The notes under the pieces: generated by a model
Database searches by the model: none
Seen by the model: the letters and a program-made list of their open reading frames with translations, nothing else
Told to the model about the DNA's origin: nothing
Position numbers and translations under genes: made by a program
In this document: piece after piece, positions 43,746 to 52,573 of the stretch
How the letters are laid out: the number at the start of each line of letters is the position of its first letter
How positions within the stretch are numbered: the first letter of the stretch is position 1
Origin: Arthrobacter sp. MN05-02
GTDB lineage: Bacteria > Actinomycetota > Actinomycetes > Actinomycetales > Micrococcaceae
Direction of reading: 5' to 3'
Length of the DNA stretch: 64,000 nucleotides
NCBI GenBank assembly: GCA_004001285.1
Contig: AP018697.1
Span: forward strand, 2,852,001 to 2,916,000

Positions 43746-43801
43746 GCCTCCACCGTACCGGCGCCGGGCAGGCCCGCGGAGCGAAGAACTACACTCGGAG
43801 C

Positions 43802-44614
43802 ATGCCGGACGCCATCCCGGGCACGCAGCCCTCACCACAGCCTCCGGCGCCGCCCCCGGGCGAGGCCGCGTTCTTCGACGTCGACAACACCCTCATGCGG
43901 GGCGCGAGCCTGTTCCACGTGGCGCGCAAGATGTACCAGCGGAAGGCGTTCACCCTCCGTTTCGCAGCAGGACTGGCGTGGAAGCAGCTGCGCTTCATCA
44001 TGCGCGGCGAGACGATGACCGATGTGGATGCGGTGCGCGAGGCCGCCCTGGCCTTCGCGATCGGGATCGCCCACGAGGACATCCTGGCCCTCGGCGAGGA
44101 GGTCTACGACGAGATGATCGCCTCGAAGATCTGGCCCGGCGCCCGAGCCCTCGCCGAGCAGCACCTCTCCTCGAACCGGCAGGTCTGGCTCGTGACGGGG
44201 ACGCCCGTGGAGGTCGCCGCCGTCATCTCCAGCCGGCTCGGGCTGACCGGCGCACTCGGGACCGTGGCCGAGGTCACCGACGGGCTCTACACCGGGCGGC
44301 TGGTGGGCGATTTCCTGCACGGATCCGCGAAGGCCGCTGCCGTCCTTGCGGTCGCCGAGCGGGAGCACCTCGACCTCGCGCGGTGCTGGGGCTACAGCGA
44401 CTCCTACAACGACATCCCGCTGCTCACCGCCGTCGGCCATCCCGTGGCGATCAACCCGGACCGGAAGCTGCGCCGTCATGCACGCGCCAACAACTGGCCC
44501 GTCTACGACTTCCGCAGCGGTCGGCGCGCGGCCACCTTCGGCCTCAGCGCCGCCACGCTCGTCGGCTCCGTCTACGGACTGTGGCGCGGCTTCTCACGCT
44601 TCCGGAGCCGCTGA
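43802..44614 (+). CDS. HAD-superfamily IB phosphatase
   Basis: A 270-residue HAD-IB hydrolase. Motif I is AFFDVDNTLMRGAS, motif II is WLVTGTP, and motif III is CWGYSDSYNDIPLL. It resembles SerB-like and membrane-associated lipid phosphatases; a C-terminal hydrophobic segment (FGLSAATLVGSVYGLW) could anchor it. The substrate is unknown. TACACT (43790-43795) is exactly 6 nt from the ATG, a leaderless-type start. Confidence 0.85.
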   Translation: MPDAIPGTQPSPQPPAPPPGEAAFFDVDNTLMRGASLFHVARKMYQRKAFTLRFAAGLAWKQLRFIMRGETMTDVDAVREAALAFAIGIAHEDILALGEEVYDEMIASKIWPGARALAEQHLSSNRQVWLVTGTPVEVAAVISSRLGLTGALGTVAEVTDGLYTGRLVGDFLHGSAKAAAVLAVAEREHLDLARCWGYSDSYNDIPLLTAVGHPVAINPDRKLRRHARANNWPVYDFRSGRRAATFGLSAATLVGSVYGLWRGFSRFRSR

Positions 44615-44672
44615 CGCCGCAGCCCGGGCCCGACCTCCCCCGGGACGGACCGCAGGGCCGGGAAACGGCGAC

Positions 44673-44709
44673 GGCCCGGATCCGACGCCTCGAGGGCGGG
44701 ATCCGGGCC
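44673..44709. terminator. Bidirectional terminator hairpin
   Basis: GGCCCGGATCC (44673-44683) and GGATCCGGGCC (44699-44709) are perfect complements around a 15-nt loop that can itself pair. It lies between the HAD gene on plus and the bS22 gene on minus. Confidence 0.7.
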
Positions 44710-44744
44710 GGTCTGCACACTCCGGCTCGTGGCCGGGCGCCTGC

Positions 44745-44843
44745 CTACTTCTTGTTGCGGCGCTGGTGACGGGTCTTGCGAAGCAGCTTGCGGTGCTTCT
44801 TCTTTGCCATACGCTTGCGGCGCTTCTTGATAACTGAACCCAT
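44745..44843 (-). CDS. Small ribosomal subunit protein bS22 (AURKAIP1/COX24 domain)
   Basis: A 32-residue, extremely basic protein beginning MGSVIKKRRKRMAKKKHRK. It matches the actinobacterial mini-protein found in 30S subunits of mycobacteria (bS22). The start at ATG 44843 follows GAGGACTC. The gene has about 200 nt of non-coding sequence upstream, before the excisionase-type gene. Confidence 0.93.
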   Translation of the reverse strand: MGSVIKKRRKRMAKKKHRKLLRKTRHQRRNKK

Positions 44844-45042
44844 AGAGTCCTCACAAACTTGTTCTGTTGCCAGGGCGGCATCAGGCTCGTAGCCGGAAGG
44901 CCGTCCCTGGTCATGACGTCGGCACCTGCCGTCTGGCAGTCGCCCGGATGATGCAATAAGTCGAGCGGGCCTAGGCCCACCCAAAACGCTCCTTAACAGG
45001 GTACATCCGTTTGAACAACGGACCGGACGCGCGGATCCGGCC

Positions 45043-45255
45043 TCAGGCGCTCTCGGACTGGCCCTCGACCTGCGCGGCGAGGAGGAACGCCGCGACCGCC
45101 GATTCGGGGACACGGTACGAGCGGCCGAACTGCACCGCAGGGAGGTCGCCGGCATGGACGAGCCGGTACACCGTCATCTTCGAGACACGCATGAGCTCGG
45201 CCACTTCCGCGACTGTCAGGAACTGCACATCCGAGAAGTTGTTCCCGTCTGCCAT
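45043..45255 (-). CDS. Excisionase-family HTH DNA-binding protein
   Basis: A 70-residue MerR/excisionase-type winged helix: FLTVAEVAELMRVSKMTVYRLVHAGDLPAVQFGRSYRVPESAVAAFL. Proteins of this form sit next to bS22 in most Micrococcales and may be a conserved housekeeping regulator rather than a phage excisionase. The ATG at 45255 was preferred over 45276, since AGGA and GGTGAG lie just before it. BldC is a relative, but this is not clearly BldC. Confidence 0.85.
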   Translation of the reverse strand: MADGNNFSDVQFLTVAEVAELMRVSKMTVYRLVHAGDLPAVQFGRSYRVPESAVAAFLLAAQVEGQSESA

Positions 45256-45450
45256 CTCACCACTTTTCCTTTGCATGAAGGCTGTTGTTCACCCTGAGAC
45301 CGGCATCGGGAAGGACACCCCTGGAGCGACTGTCCGGCGCGTCATCGTGAACCGTCAGGATTTACGCCTAAAGGACTACTGTAGTGGCTCCTGTGACCAA
45401 AGTGAAAGGATCGCGCGTCGTCCGGAACTGCTTCCGGCGCCGGGGAGACC

Positions 45451-45981
45451 CTACGATTCGCGACGCCGCCGCAGCTGCGACAGCAGGTCGGCCGCACGCT
45501 CGGCCGCGCGTCCCATGGTCCTCCCGATGGGCGGCCGGACGGTCTCGACCCCGGTCGGAGGCTGTGGGGCGGCGAGCACCGCCGCGGCCAGCACTCCGGT
45601 CTCGGCGGTCCCGGCAGCACCTGCAGCACCGCCGGCATCCGTACCGGTCGCTGCTTCCGGCGTCTCGCCGGCCGGCCCTTCCCCGGCCGGTTCCTCGAGG
45701 GCCGTGCCGGTCCGCGCAGCGGACGCCTCGAAGTCGGCGAGCCAGGTCCGCACGTGGTCGAGCGGCGCCGGATCCAGCGAGTAGTACCGCTTCTGGCCCT
45801 GCGCCCTCATGGTGACGAGTCCCGCTTCCCGCAGGACCTTCAGGTGCTTCGACACCGTCGGCTGACTCACCTGCAGCTCGACAACGAGCTCCCCCACCGC
45901 TTTGTCGCCGTCCCGCAGGTTCTTGAGGATCTGCCTGCGTGTTCCTTCGGCGATGACAGCGAAAACATCATCGATACCCAT
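45451..45981 (-). CDS. ArsR family winged-helix regulator
   Basis: A 176-residue protein. The ArsR HTH reads IAEGTRRQILKNLRDGDKAVGELVVELQVSQPTVSKHLKVLREAGLV with the wing MRAQGQKRYYSLDP. A 75-residue Ala/Gly/Glu-rich tail ends in a helix (AAERAADLLSQLRRRRES). No metal-binding Cys set is visible, so it is probably not a metal sensor. The target is unknown. Confidence 0.85.
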   Translation of the reverse strand: MGIDDVFAVIAEGTRRQILKNLRDGDKAVGELVVELQVSQPTVSKHLKVLREAGLVTMRAQGQKRYYSLDPAPLDHVRTWLADFEASAARTGTALEEPAGEGPAGETPEAATGTDAGGAAGAAGTAETGVLAAAVLAAPQPPTGVETVRPPIGRTMGRAAERAADLLSQLRRRRES

Positions 45982-46032
45982 CCGCCTACCCTAGCGATAT
46001 ATACGCCGTCGGGCATCCTGCGACCCGACGCA

Positions 46033-47235
46033 TCAGTCGAACCAGGGATCGAGCCCGTGCAGCGGGAACACGGCCTTGCGCGTGGCCATCACCGTGCGGT
46101 CCAGGTCGTCGTCGGGGTCGTAGCCGATCTCCCACGAACGCCACCACGTATCCGCGCCGTCCCCCATGAGGCGGGGTGCGTCGATCCCGTGGCGCTCGAG
46201 GACGTACTCCCGCCACGCCGCGGGTACCGCACTGCCCGGGCCGAGGTCGGCACCCGCGGCGACCGCGACGAGCAGCGTCCAGGCCCGGGGCACCACGCTC
46301 GCGAGCGCGTACCCGCCCCCGCCGGTGGCGATCCACCGCCCGCCGCACAGGCGGTCCGCCAGATCCCGGACGCCGACCATCATCGCGTGCTGGGCGTCGA
46401 CGCTCACCCGCAGGTTGGTCAGGGGATCCTCACGGTGGGAGTCACAGCCGTGCTGGCTGACGATCACGTCGGGCGCGAAGGCTCCGGCGAGCTGCGGCAC
46501 GACGGCGTGGAAGGCCCGCAGGACGGCGGCATCACCCGCGACCGTCGGCAGGGCCACGTTGACGGCGTAGCCCTCGGCGCCGGGCCTTCCCGTCTCGTTG
46601 GCGAAGCCCGTGCCCGGGAAGAGACTCATGCCCGTCTCGTGGAGGGAGATCGTCATGACGCGGCGGTCGTCCCAGAAGATGCTCTGCGTCCCGTCGCCGT
46701 GGTGGGCATCGACATCGATGTAGAGGACGCGCTGCGCGCCCCGGTCGAGCAGCCGCTGGACGGAGGCGGCGGCGTCGTTGTAGATGCAGAAGCCGCTGGC
46801 CCGCGAGCGGGCTGCATGGTGCATGCCGCCGCCGAAGTTCACCGCCCGCACGGTCGTGCCCTGCAGGACGGCATCGGCGGCTCCGAGCGAACCGCCGGCC
46901 AGGCGCGCACTGGCCTCGTGCATCCCGGCGAAGGCGGGATTGTCCTCCGTGCCGAGTCCGTACGCGGCGTCGGATTCGTCGGGGTTGCTGCTGACCCTCC
47001 GGACGGCGCTGACGTAGTCGGGGCTGTGGACGGTGGCGAGGTCCTCGTCCGACGCCACGAAGGGCGACGCCACCGTCACGCCTGCGCGGTCGAGCAGGCC
47101 GCAGTCCCGCGTGAGGCGGGCCGTCAGGTGCAGCCTCTCGGGATTCATGGGATGCAGCCCACCGAAGTCGTAGGCCAGCATGGATTCGTCCCAGACGACC
47201 TGGAGTGGTACCGCTGGCCCGGAGTGCGTAGACAT
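46033..47235 (-). CDS. acuC: AcuC, histone-deacetylase-like protein deacetylase
   Basis: A 400-residue class I/II deacetylase fold protein. VNFGGGMHHAARSRASGFCIYND carries the charge-relay His pair, and YIDVDAHHGDGTQSIFWDD the zinc Asp/His. ATGGGGYALASVVPRAWTLL is the end of the active-site wall. AcuC deacetylates and so activates acetyl-CoA synthetase in Bacillus and related bacteria. The ATG at 47235 was chosen at the conserved N-terminus. It is divergent from ktrB. Confidence 0.9.
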   Translation of the reverse strand: MSTHSGPAVPLQVVWDESMLAYDFGGLHPMNPERLHLTARLTRDCGLLDRAGVTVASPFVASDEDLATVHSPDYVSAVRRVSSNPDESDAAYGLGTEDNPAFAGMHEASARLAGGSLGAADAVLQGTTVRAVNFGGGMHHAARSRASGFCIYNDAAASVQRLLDRGAQRVLYIDVDAHHGDGTQSIFWDDRRVMTISLHETGMSLFPGTGFANETGRPGAEGYAVNVALPTVAGDAAVLRAFHAVVPQLAGAFAPDVIVSQHGCDSHREDPLTNLRVSVDAQHAMMVGVRDLADRLCGGRWIATGGGGYALASVVPRAWTLLVAVAAGADLGPGSAVPAAWREYVLERHGIDAPRLMGDGADTWWRSWEIGYDPDDDLDRTVMATRKAVFPLHGLDPWFD

Positions 47236-47372
47236 CCCTGCAAGGCTACGCGATGGCGGATATTCCGACGATGCCCGCGGGTGAGATGCTTTACTACTGC
47301 AGGAAGACAACAAGGGACGGTCACCGTGCCGCTTCGGCGGGAGGACCGGCAGACGGGGCAGAGCGGGCGTCA

Positions 47373-48785
47373 ATGCTAAGTCAACAGCCGCGGTGGCTGA
47401 AGGACGATCAGAACGGATACTTCAGGCTGCTGGCCTCGATCCGTGACTTCGTCGACTCCTTCGCCAACAGCTCTCCCGCGCGGCTCGCCCTGTTCATCTT
47501 CACGGGCGTCATCCTGCTGTTCACCGCGCTCCTGAGCCTGCCGATCGCGACCACCAGCGGCGAGGTCACGGTACTGCACGACGCCTTCTTCACCGCGGTC
47601 TCCGCCGTCTGCGTCACCGGGCTCACGGTCGTGTCCACGGCCACCCACTGGTCCTTCTTCGGGCAGCTGGTGATCCTGCTCGGCATCTTCATCGGCGGAC
47701 TGGGCACCCTCACGCTCGCGTCCCTGCTCGCGCTCATCGTGAGCAAGCGGCTCGGCGTCCGCGGCAAGCTCCTGGCCCAGGAGGCGCTGAACAACGCCAG
47801 CCGCCTGGGCGAGATCGGCACGCTCCTGCGGATCGTCATCGTTACCTCCGTGGTCATCGAGATCGTGCTCGCCGTCGTCCTGATCCCCCGCTTCATGATC
47901 CTCGGTGAGCCGTGGTGGCAGGCGCTGTGGCACGGGATCTTCTACTCGATCTCCGCCTTCAACAACGCGGGGTTCACCCCGCACAGCGACGGACTGGTGC
48001 CCTACGAGACGGACCTCTGGATCCTGACACCGCTCATGGTCGGCGTGTTCCTCGGCAGCCTCGGGTTCCCCGTGGTCATGGTGCTCGTCCAGGTGCGCCA
48101 CCGGTTCAGCAAGTGGACGCTCCACGCCAAGCTCACCGTGTCCGTGTCGCTGATCCTCCTCGTCGCCGGGACGTTCGCCTGGGGATTCCTCGAGTGGGAG
48201 AACGACCGGACGATCGCCCACCTCGGCGTCGTCGACAAGGGCATCCATGCCCTGTTCGCCTCGGTCATGACGCGCTCGGGCGGATTCAACCTCGTGGACC
48301 AGAACGACATGACCACGACGACGATGCTCCTCACTGACGCCCTGATGTTCGCGGGCGGCGGCTCCGCGTCCACCGCCGGTGGCATCAAGGTCACCACGAT
48401 CGCGGTCATGTTCCTCGCGATCGTCGCCGAGGCGCGGGGCGACGCCGACGTCCGTGCCTGGGGCCGCACCATCCCGCACGGCGCCATGCGGGTCGCGATC
48501 TCGGTCATCTTCATGGGCGCGACGCTGGTCCTCGTGGGCAGCGGACTCATCCTGGCGATGACCGACGAGCCGCTCGACAAGGTGGTCTTCGAGGTCATCT
48601 CGGCCTTCGCGACGTGCGGCCTCAGCACCAACCTCAGTGCGGAGCTGCCGCCCGAGGGCAAGTACGTCCTGTCCGCGCTGATGTTCGCCGGGCGCATGGG
48701 CACCATCACGCTCGCCTCCGCGCTGGCGCTGAGGCAACGCAGCACGCTGTACCACTACCCTGACGAGAGGCCGATCATTGGCTGA
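47373..48785 (+). CDS. ktrB: KtrB/TrkH-type potassium uptake channel subunit
   Basis: A 470-residue membrane protein with four M1-P-M2 repeats. The selectivity-filter segments are visible as SAVCVTGLTVVSTA, SAFNNAGFTPHSDG, TRSGGFNLVDQ and ATCGLSTNLS. The loop GGGSASTAGGIKVTT in the third repeat gates the pore. The ATG at 47373 gives a typical N-terminus; the frame is open further upstream. It overlaps ktrA by eight bases, forming a two-gene potassium uptake unit. Confidence 0.92.
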   Translation: MLSQQPRWLKDDQNGYFRLLASIRDFVDSFANSSPARLALFIFTGVILLFTALLSLPIATTSGEVTVLHDAFFTAVSAVCVTGLTVVSTATHWSFFGQLVILLGIFIGGLGTLTLASLLALIVSKRLGVRGKLLAQEALNNASRLGEIGTLLRIVIVTSVVIEIVLAVVLIPRFMILGEPWWQALWHGIFYSISAFNNAGFTPHSDGLVPYETDLWILTPLMVGVFLGSLGFPVVMVLVQVRHRFSKWTLHAKLTVSVSLILLVAGTFAWGFLEWENDRTIAHLGVVDKGIHALFASVMTRSGGFNLVDQNDMTTTTMLLTDALMFAGGGSASTAGGIKVTTIAVMFLAIVAEARGDADVRAWGRTIPHGAMRVAISVIFMGATLVLVGSGLILAMTDEPLDKVVFEVISAFATCGLSTNLSAELPPEGKYVLSALMFAGRMGTITLASALALRQRSTLYHYPDERPIIG

Positions 48786-49446
48786 AAGACCCGCCCACAA
48801 CGCACCCGTCCTCGTGATCGGCCTCGGCCGCTTCGGTGCCGCGACCGCCGAGCAGCTGGTCCGCCAGGGCCGTGAGGTCCTCGCCATCGAGCGCGATCCT
48901 CAGCTGGTGCAGAAGTTCGCGAGCACCCTCACCCACGTCGTCGAGGCCGACGCCACGAACCTCGATGCGCTCCGGCAGCTCGGCGCGCAGGAGTTCTCCG
49001 CCGCCGTCGTCGGCGTCGGTACCTCGATCGAGTCGAGCGTGCTCATCACGGCGAACCTCGTGGACCTCGGGATCGACCATCTCTGGGTCAAGGCGATCAC
49101 GCCCTCGCACGGCAAGATCCTCAAGCGCATCGGCGCGAACCACGTGATCTATCCCGAGGCCGACGCCGGTCAGCGGGCCGCGCACCTGGTCGGCGGTCGC
49201 ATGCTGGACTTCATCGAGTTCGACGACGGCTTCGCGATCGTGAAGATGTACCCGCCCAAGGAGACCAAGGGGTTCACCCTCGCCGAGTCCTCCGTGCGTT
49301 CCAAGTACGGCGTCACGGTCGTCGGGGTGAAGTCGCCGGGCGAGGACTTCACCTACGCCCGGCCCGACACGAAGGTGTCCGGCCGGGACATGCTGATCGT
49401 CTCCGGCCACGTGGACCTGCTCGAGCGCTTTGCCGGCCGTCCCTAG
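48778..49446 (+). CDS. ktrA: KtrA/TrkA-type RCK regulatory subunit
   Basis: A 222-residue RCK protein. The Rossmann motif is VLVIGLGRFGAATAEQLVRQG and the nucleotide-contacting acid is in LAIERDP. A C-terminal RCK-C domain follows (ESSVRSKYGVTVVGVKSP). It gates KtrB in response to ATP/ADP or c-di-AMP. Translation appears to start at TTG 48778, inside the end of ktrB, with no other start nearby. Confidence 0.92.
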   Translation: MAERPAHNAPVLVIGLGRFGAATAEQLVRQGREVLAIERDPQLVQKFASTLTHVVEADATNLDALRQLGAQEFSAAVVGVGTSIESSVLITANLVDLGIDHLWVKAITPSHGKILKRIGANHVIYPEADAGQRAAHLVGGRMLDFIEFDDGFAIVKMYPPKETKGFTLAESSVRSKYGVTVVGVKSPGEDFTYARPDTKVSGRDMLIVSGHVDLLERFAGRP

Positions 49447-50716
49447 CGCGCGGCGCGGACCGGCTTCCCCGCAGCAGGATCCCGGTCCCCCGGCCAGCGA
49501 CCGCCCGGTGTCCTGGCCGGCGGCCGCATCGGCGCTCGGAGGCGCCCTCGTGCTCGCCGTCGTCGTCGCTGCCGCCCAGATCCACGGGCTCGACCTCTCC
49601 GTCTACCGGGAGGGCGCGCTCGCGCTGCTCGGCCGGGCGGGCGACAAGGACCTGTACGACGACGCGCTCGTCCGGACCGACACGCGCGGACTGCCGTTCA
49701 CCTATCCGCCGTTCGCCGCGATCCTGTTCGTGCCCCTCGCACTCGTGCCGCAGTCCGTCGCCCTCGGCATCGTCACGGCGCTGTCCTGCGGCTGCCTGGC
49801 AGGCGTCGCGGTGCTCGTGGTGCGGTACCTGCGCGCGGCCCGTCCCGCGGGCGTCGCGGCGCCGCGGCACACCGCCGTCGCCGTCCTCGCGGCGATGCTC
49901 GTTCTCGGCCTCAGCGGACCCTGGCGGGAAGGCCTCGGCTTCGGCCAGGTGAACGCCCTCCTGATGGTCCTGGTCCTCGCCGACCTGCTGCGCTCCTCGC
50001 GGTTGCCCTCCGGCGTCCTCGTCGGGATCGCCGCGGGCATCAAACTGACCCCGCTCGCGTTCGGCCTGGTGTACCTGGCCCGGCGTGACTGGCGTTCCCT
50101 CGCCTGGCTGGCGGCGTCCTTCGGCTCCACGATCGCCCTCGGGTGGGCCCTCGCACCCCGCGAGTCCGCGGTCTTCTGGCTGGACGCACTGTTCGACGCC
50201 TCCCGCGTGGGGGCGACGGCCGACCTCTACAACGTGTCGCTCAATTCGATCGTCGCGCAGTCCGGCCTGCCCGATTCCCTCCACCGGCCCGTGTGGGCGC
50301 TGGCATCCCTCGCCGTGATCGCCGTCGGGTATCTGGCGGTCCGGCGGGCGGACGACGACGGCGACACCGTGCGGGCGATCGCGGCCAACGCCGTCGTCAT
50401 GCTCGCGATCTCACCGATCTCCTGGTTCCACCACTGGGTCTGGATCGCCCTGGTCTTCCCTGCCGCCCTCGTGTCCGTCCGGGACGAGGATGGCGCGCGG
50501 CGCGCGGTCGTCCGGGTGCTGCTGGCCGCCCTCGTGCCCGTCATGATGTTCTCCTCCATCACCGTCACCCTCACGCTCACGGGGGCCGTGTCGGGCGAGG
50601 GACCGCTGCCCCTGCGGCTCTTCACGGCACTCGGCGTGGTCCTGCCCGTGGCGCTGCTGGGCCTCTGGGCGCTGCGGCCAGTCAGGCGGACGGCGGCCCT
50701 GCCAGCTCACGGGTGA
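49430..50716 (+). CDS. GT87 (DUF2029) polyprenyl-phosphomannose mannosyltransferase
   Basis: A polytopic membrane glycosyltransferase of up to 428 residues. The catalytic Asp lies in the first loop, IHGLDLSVYREGALALLGR, followed by LPFTYPPFAAILFVPLAL and about ten helices. GT87 enzymes use polyprenyl-phosphate mannose to build phosphatidylinositol mannosides or related glycolipids. The start is uncertain: TTG 49430 overlaps ktrA by 17 bases, and GTG 49508 would put the first helix near the N-terminus. Its end overlaps the convergent proC by 35 bp. Confidence 0.8.
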   Translation: MPAVPSARRGPASPQQDPGPPASDRPVSWPAAASALGGALVLAVVVAAAQIHGLDLSVYREGALALLGRAGDKDLYDDALVRTDTRGLPFTYPPFAAILFVPLALVPQSVALGIVTALSCGCLAGVAVLVVRYLRAARPAGVAAPRHTAVAVLAAMLVLGLSGPWREGLGFGQVNALLMVLVLADLLRSSRLPSGVLVGIAAGIKLTPLAFGLVYLARRDWRSLAWLAASFGSTIALGWALAPRESAVFWLDALFDASRVGATADLYNVSLNSIVAQSGLPDSLHRPVWALASLAVIAVGYLAVRRADDDGDTVRAIAANAVVMLAISPISWFHHWVWIALVFPAALVSVRDEDGARRAVVRVLLAALVPVMMFSSITVTLTLTGAVSGEGPLPLRLFTALGVVLPVALLGLWALRPVRRTAALPAHG

Positions 50717-51539
50717 TCTCCGCCGCGCGGGCGGTGGCGGCCTGCGCGCCGTCGGCCACGATGTGCGCCAGTCCGAGCCTGTCGAAGGTCTCGATGGCGC
50801 TCTGCGTCGTCCCGTTGGGGCTGGTCACGGCGCGTCGCAGCGCCGTGGCGTCGGCGCCTTCCTCGGCCAGCATGAACCCGGCTCCTGCGACCGTCTCCCG
50901 GGCGATCAGTTCGGCCAGTTCGGGGTCCAGGCCGAGTCCTTCCCCCGCTGCCGCCATGGCTTCCGCGAGGTAGAACGCGTACGCGGGTCCCGAGCCGCTG
51001 ACGGCCGACAGCGCATCGACCTGCGCCTCCGGGATCTCGACGACGGTCCCGGCCGGCCGCAGGAGCTCCCGTGCCTGCGCCATGAGCTCCGGTCCCGCCG
51101 AGGTGCCGGCGGAGATGGACAGCACGCCCCGTCCGAGGCGCGACGGCGTATTGGGCATGGACCGGATGACGGGCTGGCCCGCGGGCAGGGCCGCCTCGAT
51201 CATCGCGATGGACACCGCCGCGGCGACGCTCAGGACGACGGCGGCCGGTTGGAGCGCGGGCGAGACCTCACGGGCGAGGGGGACGATGCCGACCGGCTTC
51301 ACGCCCAGGACGACGACGTCCGCGTGCCGGACCGCGGCGACGTTGGCGCCGTCGTCCTCGGCGGTGGCGAGGGCCTCGATCCCGTGGCGCCGGCGCAGCT
51401 CCGCGGCGCGCTCGGCGCGCCGCACGGTCGCGGTGACCAGCGCGGGGTCCAGCCCGGCGGCCAGCAGCCCGGCGAGGATGGATTCGTTCATCGAACCGCA
51501 GCCGAGGAAGGCGATGCGCTGCGTTGCTCCCGTAGTCAT
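50682..51539 (-). CDS. proC: Pyrroline-5-carboxylate reductase ProC
   Basis: A 285-residue reductase for the last step of proline synthesis. The NADP-binding motif is IAFLGCGSMNESILAGLLAAG. VIRSMPNTPSRLGRGV and the C-terminal signature SAVSGSGPAYAFYLAEAMAAAGEGLG with VTSPNGTTQSAI are all present. The start is ATG 51539. The length is normal. Confidence 0.94.
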   Translation of the reverse strand: MTTGATQRIAFLGCGSMNESILAGLLAAGLDPALVTATVRRAERAAELRRRHGIEALATAEDDGANVAAVRHADVVVLGVKPVGIVPLAREVSPALQPAAVVLSVAAAVSIAMIEAALPAGQPVIRSMPNTPSRLGRGVLSISAGTSAGPELMAQARELLRPAGTVVEIPEAQVDALSAVSGSGPAYAFYLAEAMAAAGEGLGLDPELAELIARETVAGAGFMLAEEGADATALRRAVTSPNGTTQSAIETFDRLGLAHIVADGAQAATARAAEITRELAGPPSA

Positions 51540-51771
51540 GGCCCCATCCTGCCACGACGGGTTGCCAGCCTTCTCCCAGCATCTTCGTCGTCGCGGCACA
51601 AGTTGGGCGCCTAGTGTCTCAAGTACCTCATAAGGGTGCGAGTGATGGGGACCGGAATTCCTGATCCGGTCCGGCGTCGGTGGCACCAGATGATTCCCCC
51701 AACATCTGGACCGTCCACCGGCGCCTTTCCTCGTCGTCGGCCGGAGCGGCCGGCGGATCCGGCGGAGCCGG

Positions 51772-52572
51772 TCAGTGGCGCAGGTGCGATCGTGCGAAGC
51801 GGAGGGTCTCGGCGAGCCAGTCCTCGCGCTCGCCCGCGCCCCGCGCCCGGCGCGTGCTGACCTCGACGGCCACCACGCCGTCCCATGCCGCCTCGGCGAG
51901 GTGCTCGAGTGCCTCGGCGCACCGCTGTTGACCCTGCCCCGGGAGGAGATGCTCGTCCTTCCCGTTGGGCGTTCCGTCGGTCAGGTGCACGTGGGCGAGC
52001 CGGTCACCCAGCGCCCGCATCTCCTCATAGGAGTCCATCCCGGCGATGGCGGCGTGGGAGAAGTCCCAGGTGATGCGCTCGTACGGCTCCGGCACGGGGT
52101 TCCAGTGCGGCAGGTAGGCTTTCGCCTCGCGGCCGCGGACCTTCCACGGATACATGTTCTCCACGGCGATCTCGACGCCGTACTCGGCGGCGACGCGGCT
52201 GATGCCCTCGGGGAACTCCTCGGCGTACCCCGTCTGCCAGCGGAACGGCGGATGCGTCACGACCGTCCTGGCCCCCACCTCGGCGGCCATGGCTGCGGAG
52301 AGTTCGATCTTCGTCCACGCCTTCCCCCAGACCTGCTGCGTCAGGAGCAGGGTGGGCGCATGGATGGCGAGGATCGGCATCTCGTATCGTTCGCTCAGGA
52401 CGTTGAGCTGGTCGGGGCTCTGGCTCACGGAGTTGTTGGTGACCATGACCTCGACGCCGTCGTAGCCGAGGTCCTGGGCGAGCGCGAACGCGTCGTGGAC
52501 CGCGAGCGGGTAGACGGAGGCGCTGGACAGCGCGACCGGGATCGCGGGCAGGCCGTGGGCCGGGTACGCCAC
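51772..52572 (-). CDS. Xylose-isomerase-like TIM-barrel sugar phosphate isomerase/epimerase
   Basis: A 266-residue AP-endonuclease-2-type TIM barrel. LGYDGVEVMV, EIAVENMYPW, WDFSHAAIAGMDS and LAHVHLTDGT hold the usual metal-binding Glu, Asp and His. The substrate is not predictable. The GTG at 52572 was chosen: GGGAG is 6 nt upstream and the ppx stop ends one base before it, so the pair is coupled. Confidence 0.78.
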   Translation of the reverse strand: MAYPAHGLPAIPVALSSASVYPLAVHDAFALAQDLGYDGVEVMVTNNSVSQSPDQLNVLSERYEMPILAIHAPTLLLTQQVWGKAWTKIELSAAMAAEVGARTVVTHPPFRWQTGYAEEFPEGISRVAAEYGVEIAVENMYPWKVRGREAKAYLPHWNPVPEPYERITWDFSHAAIAGMDSYEEMRALGDRLAHVHLTDGTPNGKDEHLLPGQGQQRCAEALEHLAEAAWDGVVAVEVSTRRARGAGEREDWLAETLRFARSHLRH

Positions 52573-52573
52573 C

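Noticed and set aside
45043..45255. Phage excisionase or BldC
   Set aside because: No integrase or phage genes are nearby, the gene sits beside bS22 as a stable neighbour, and the sequence is not close enough to BldC to name it.
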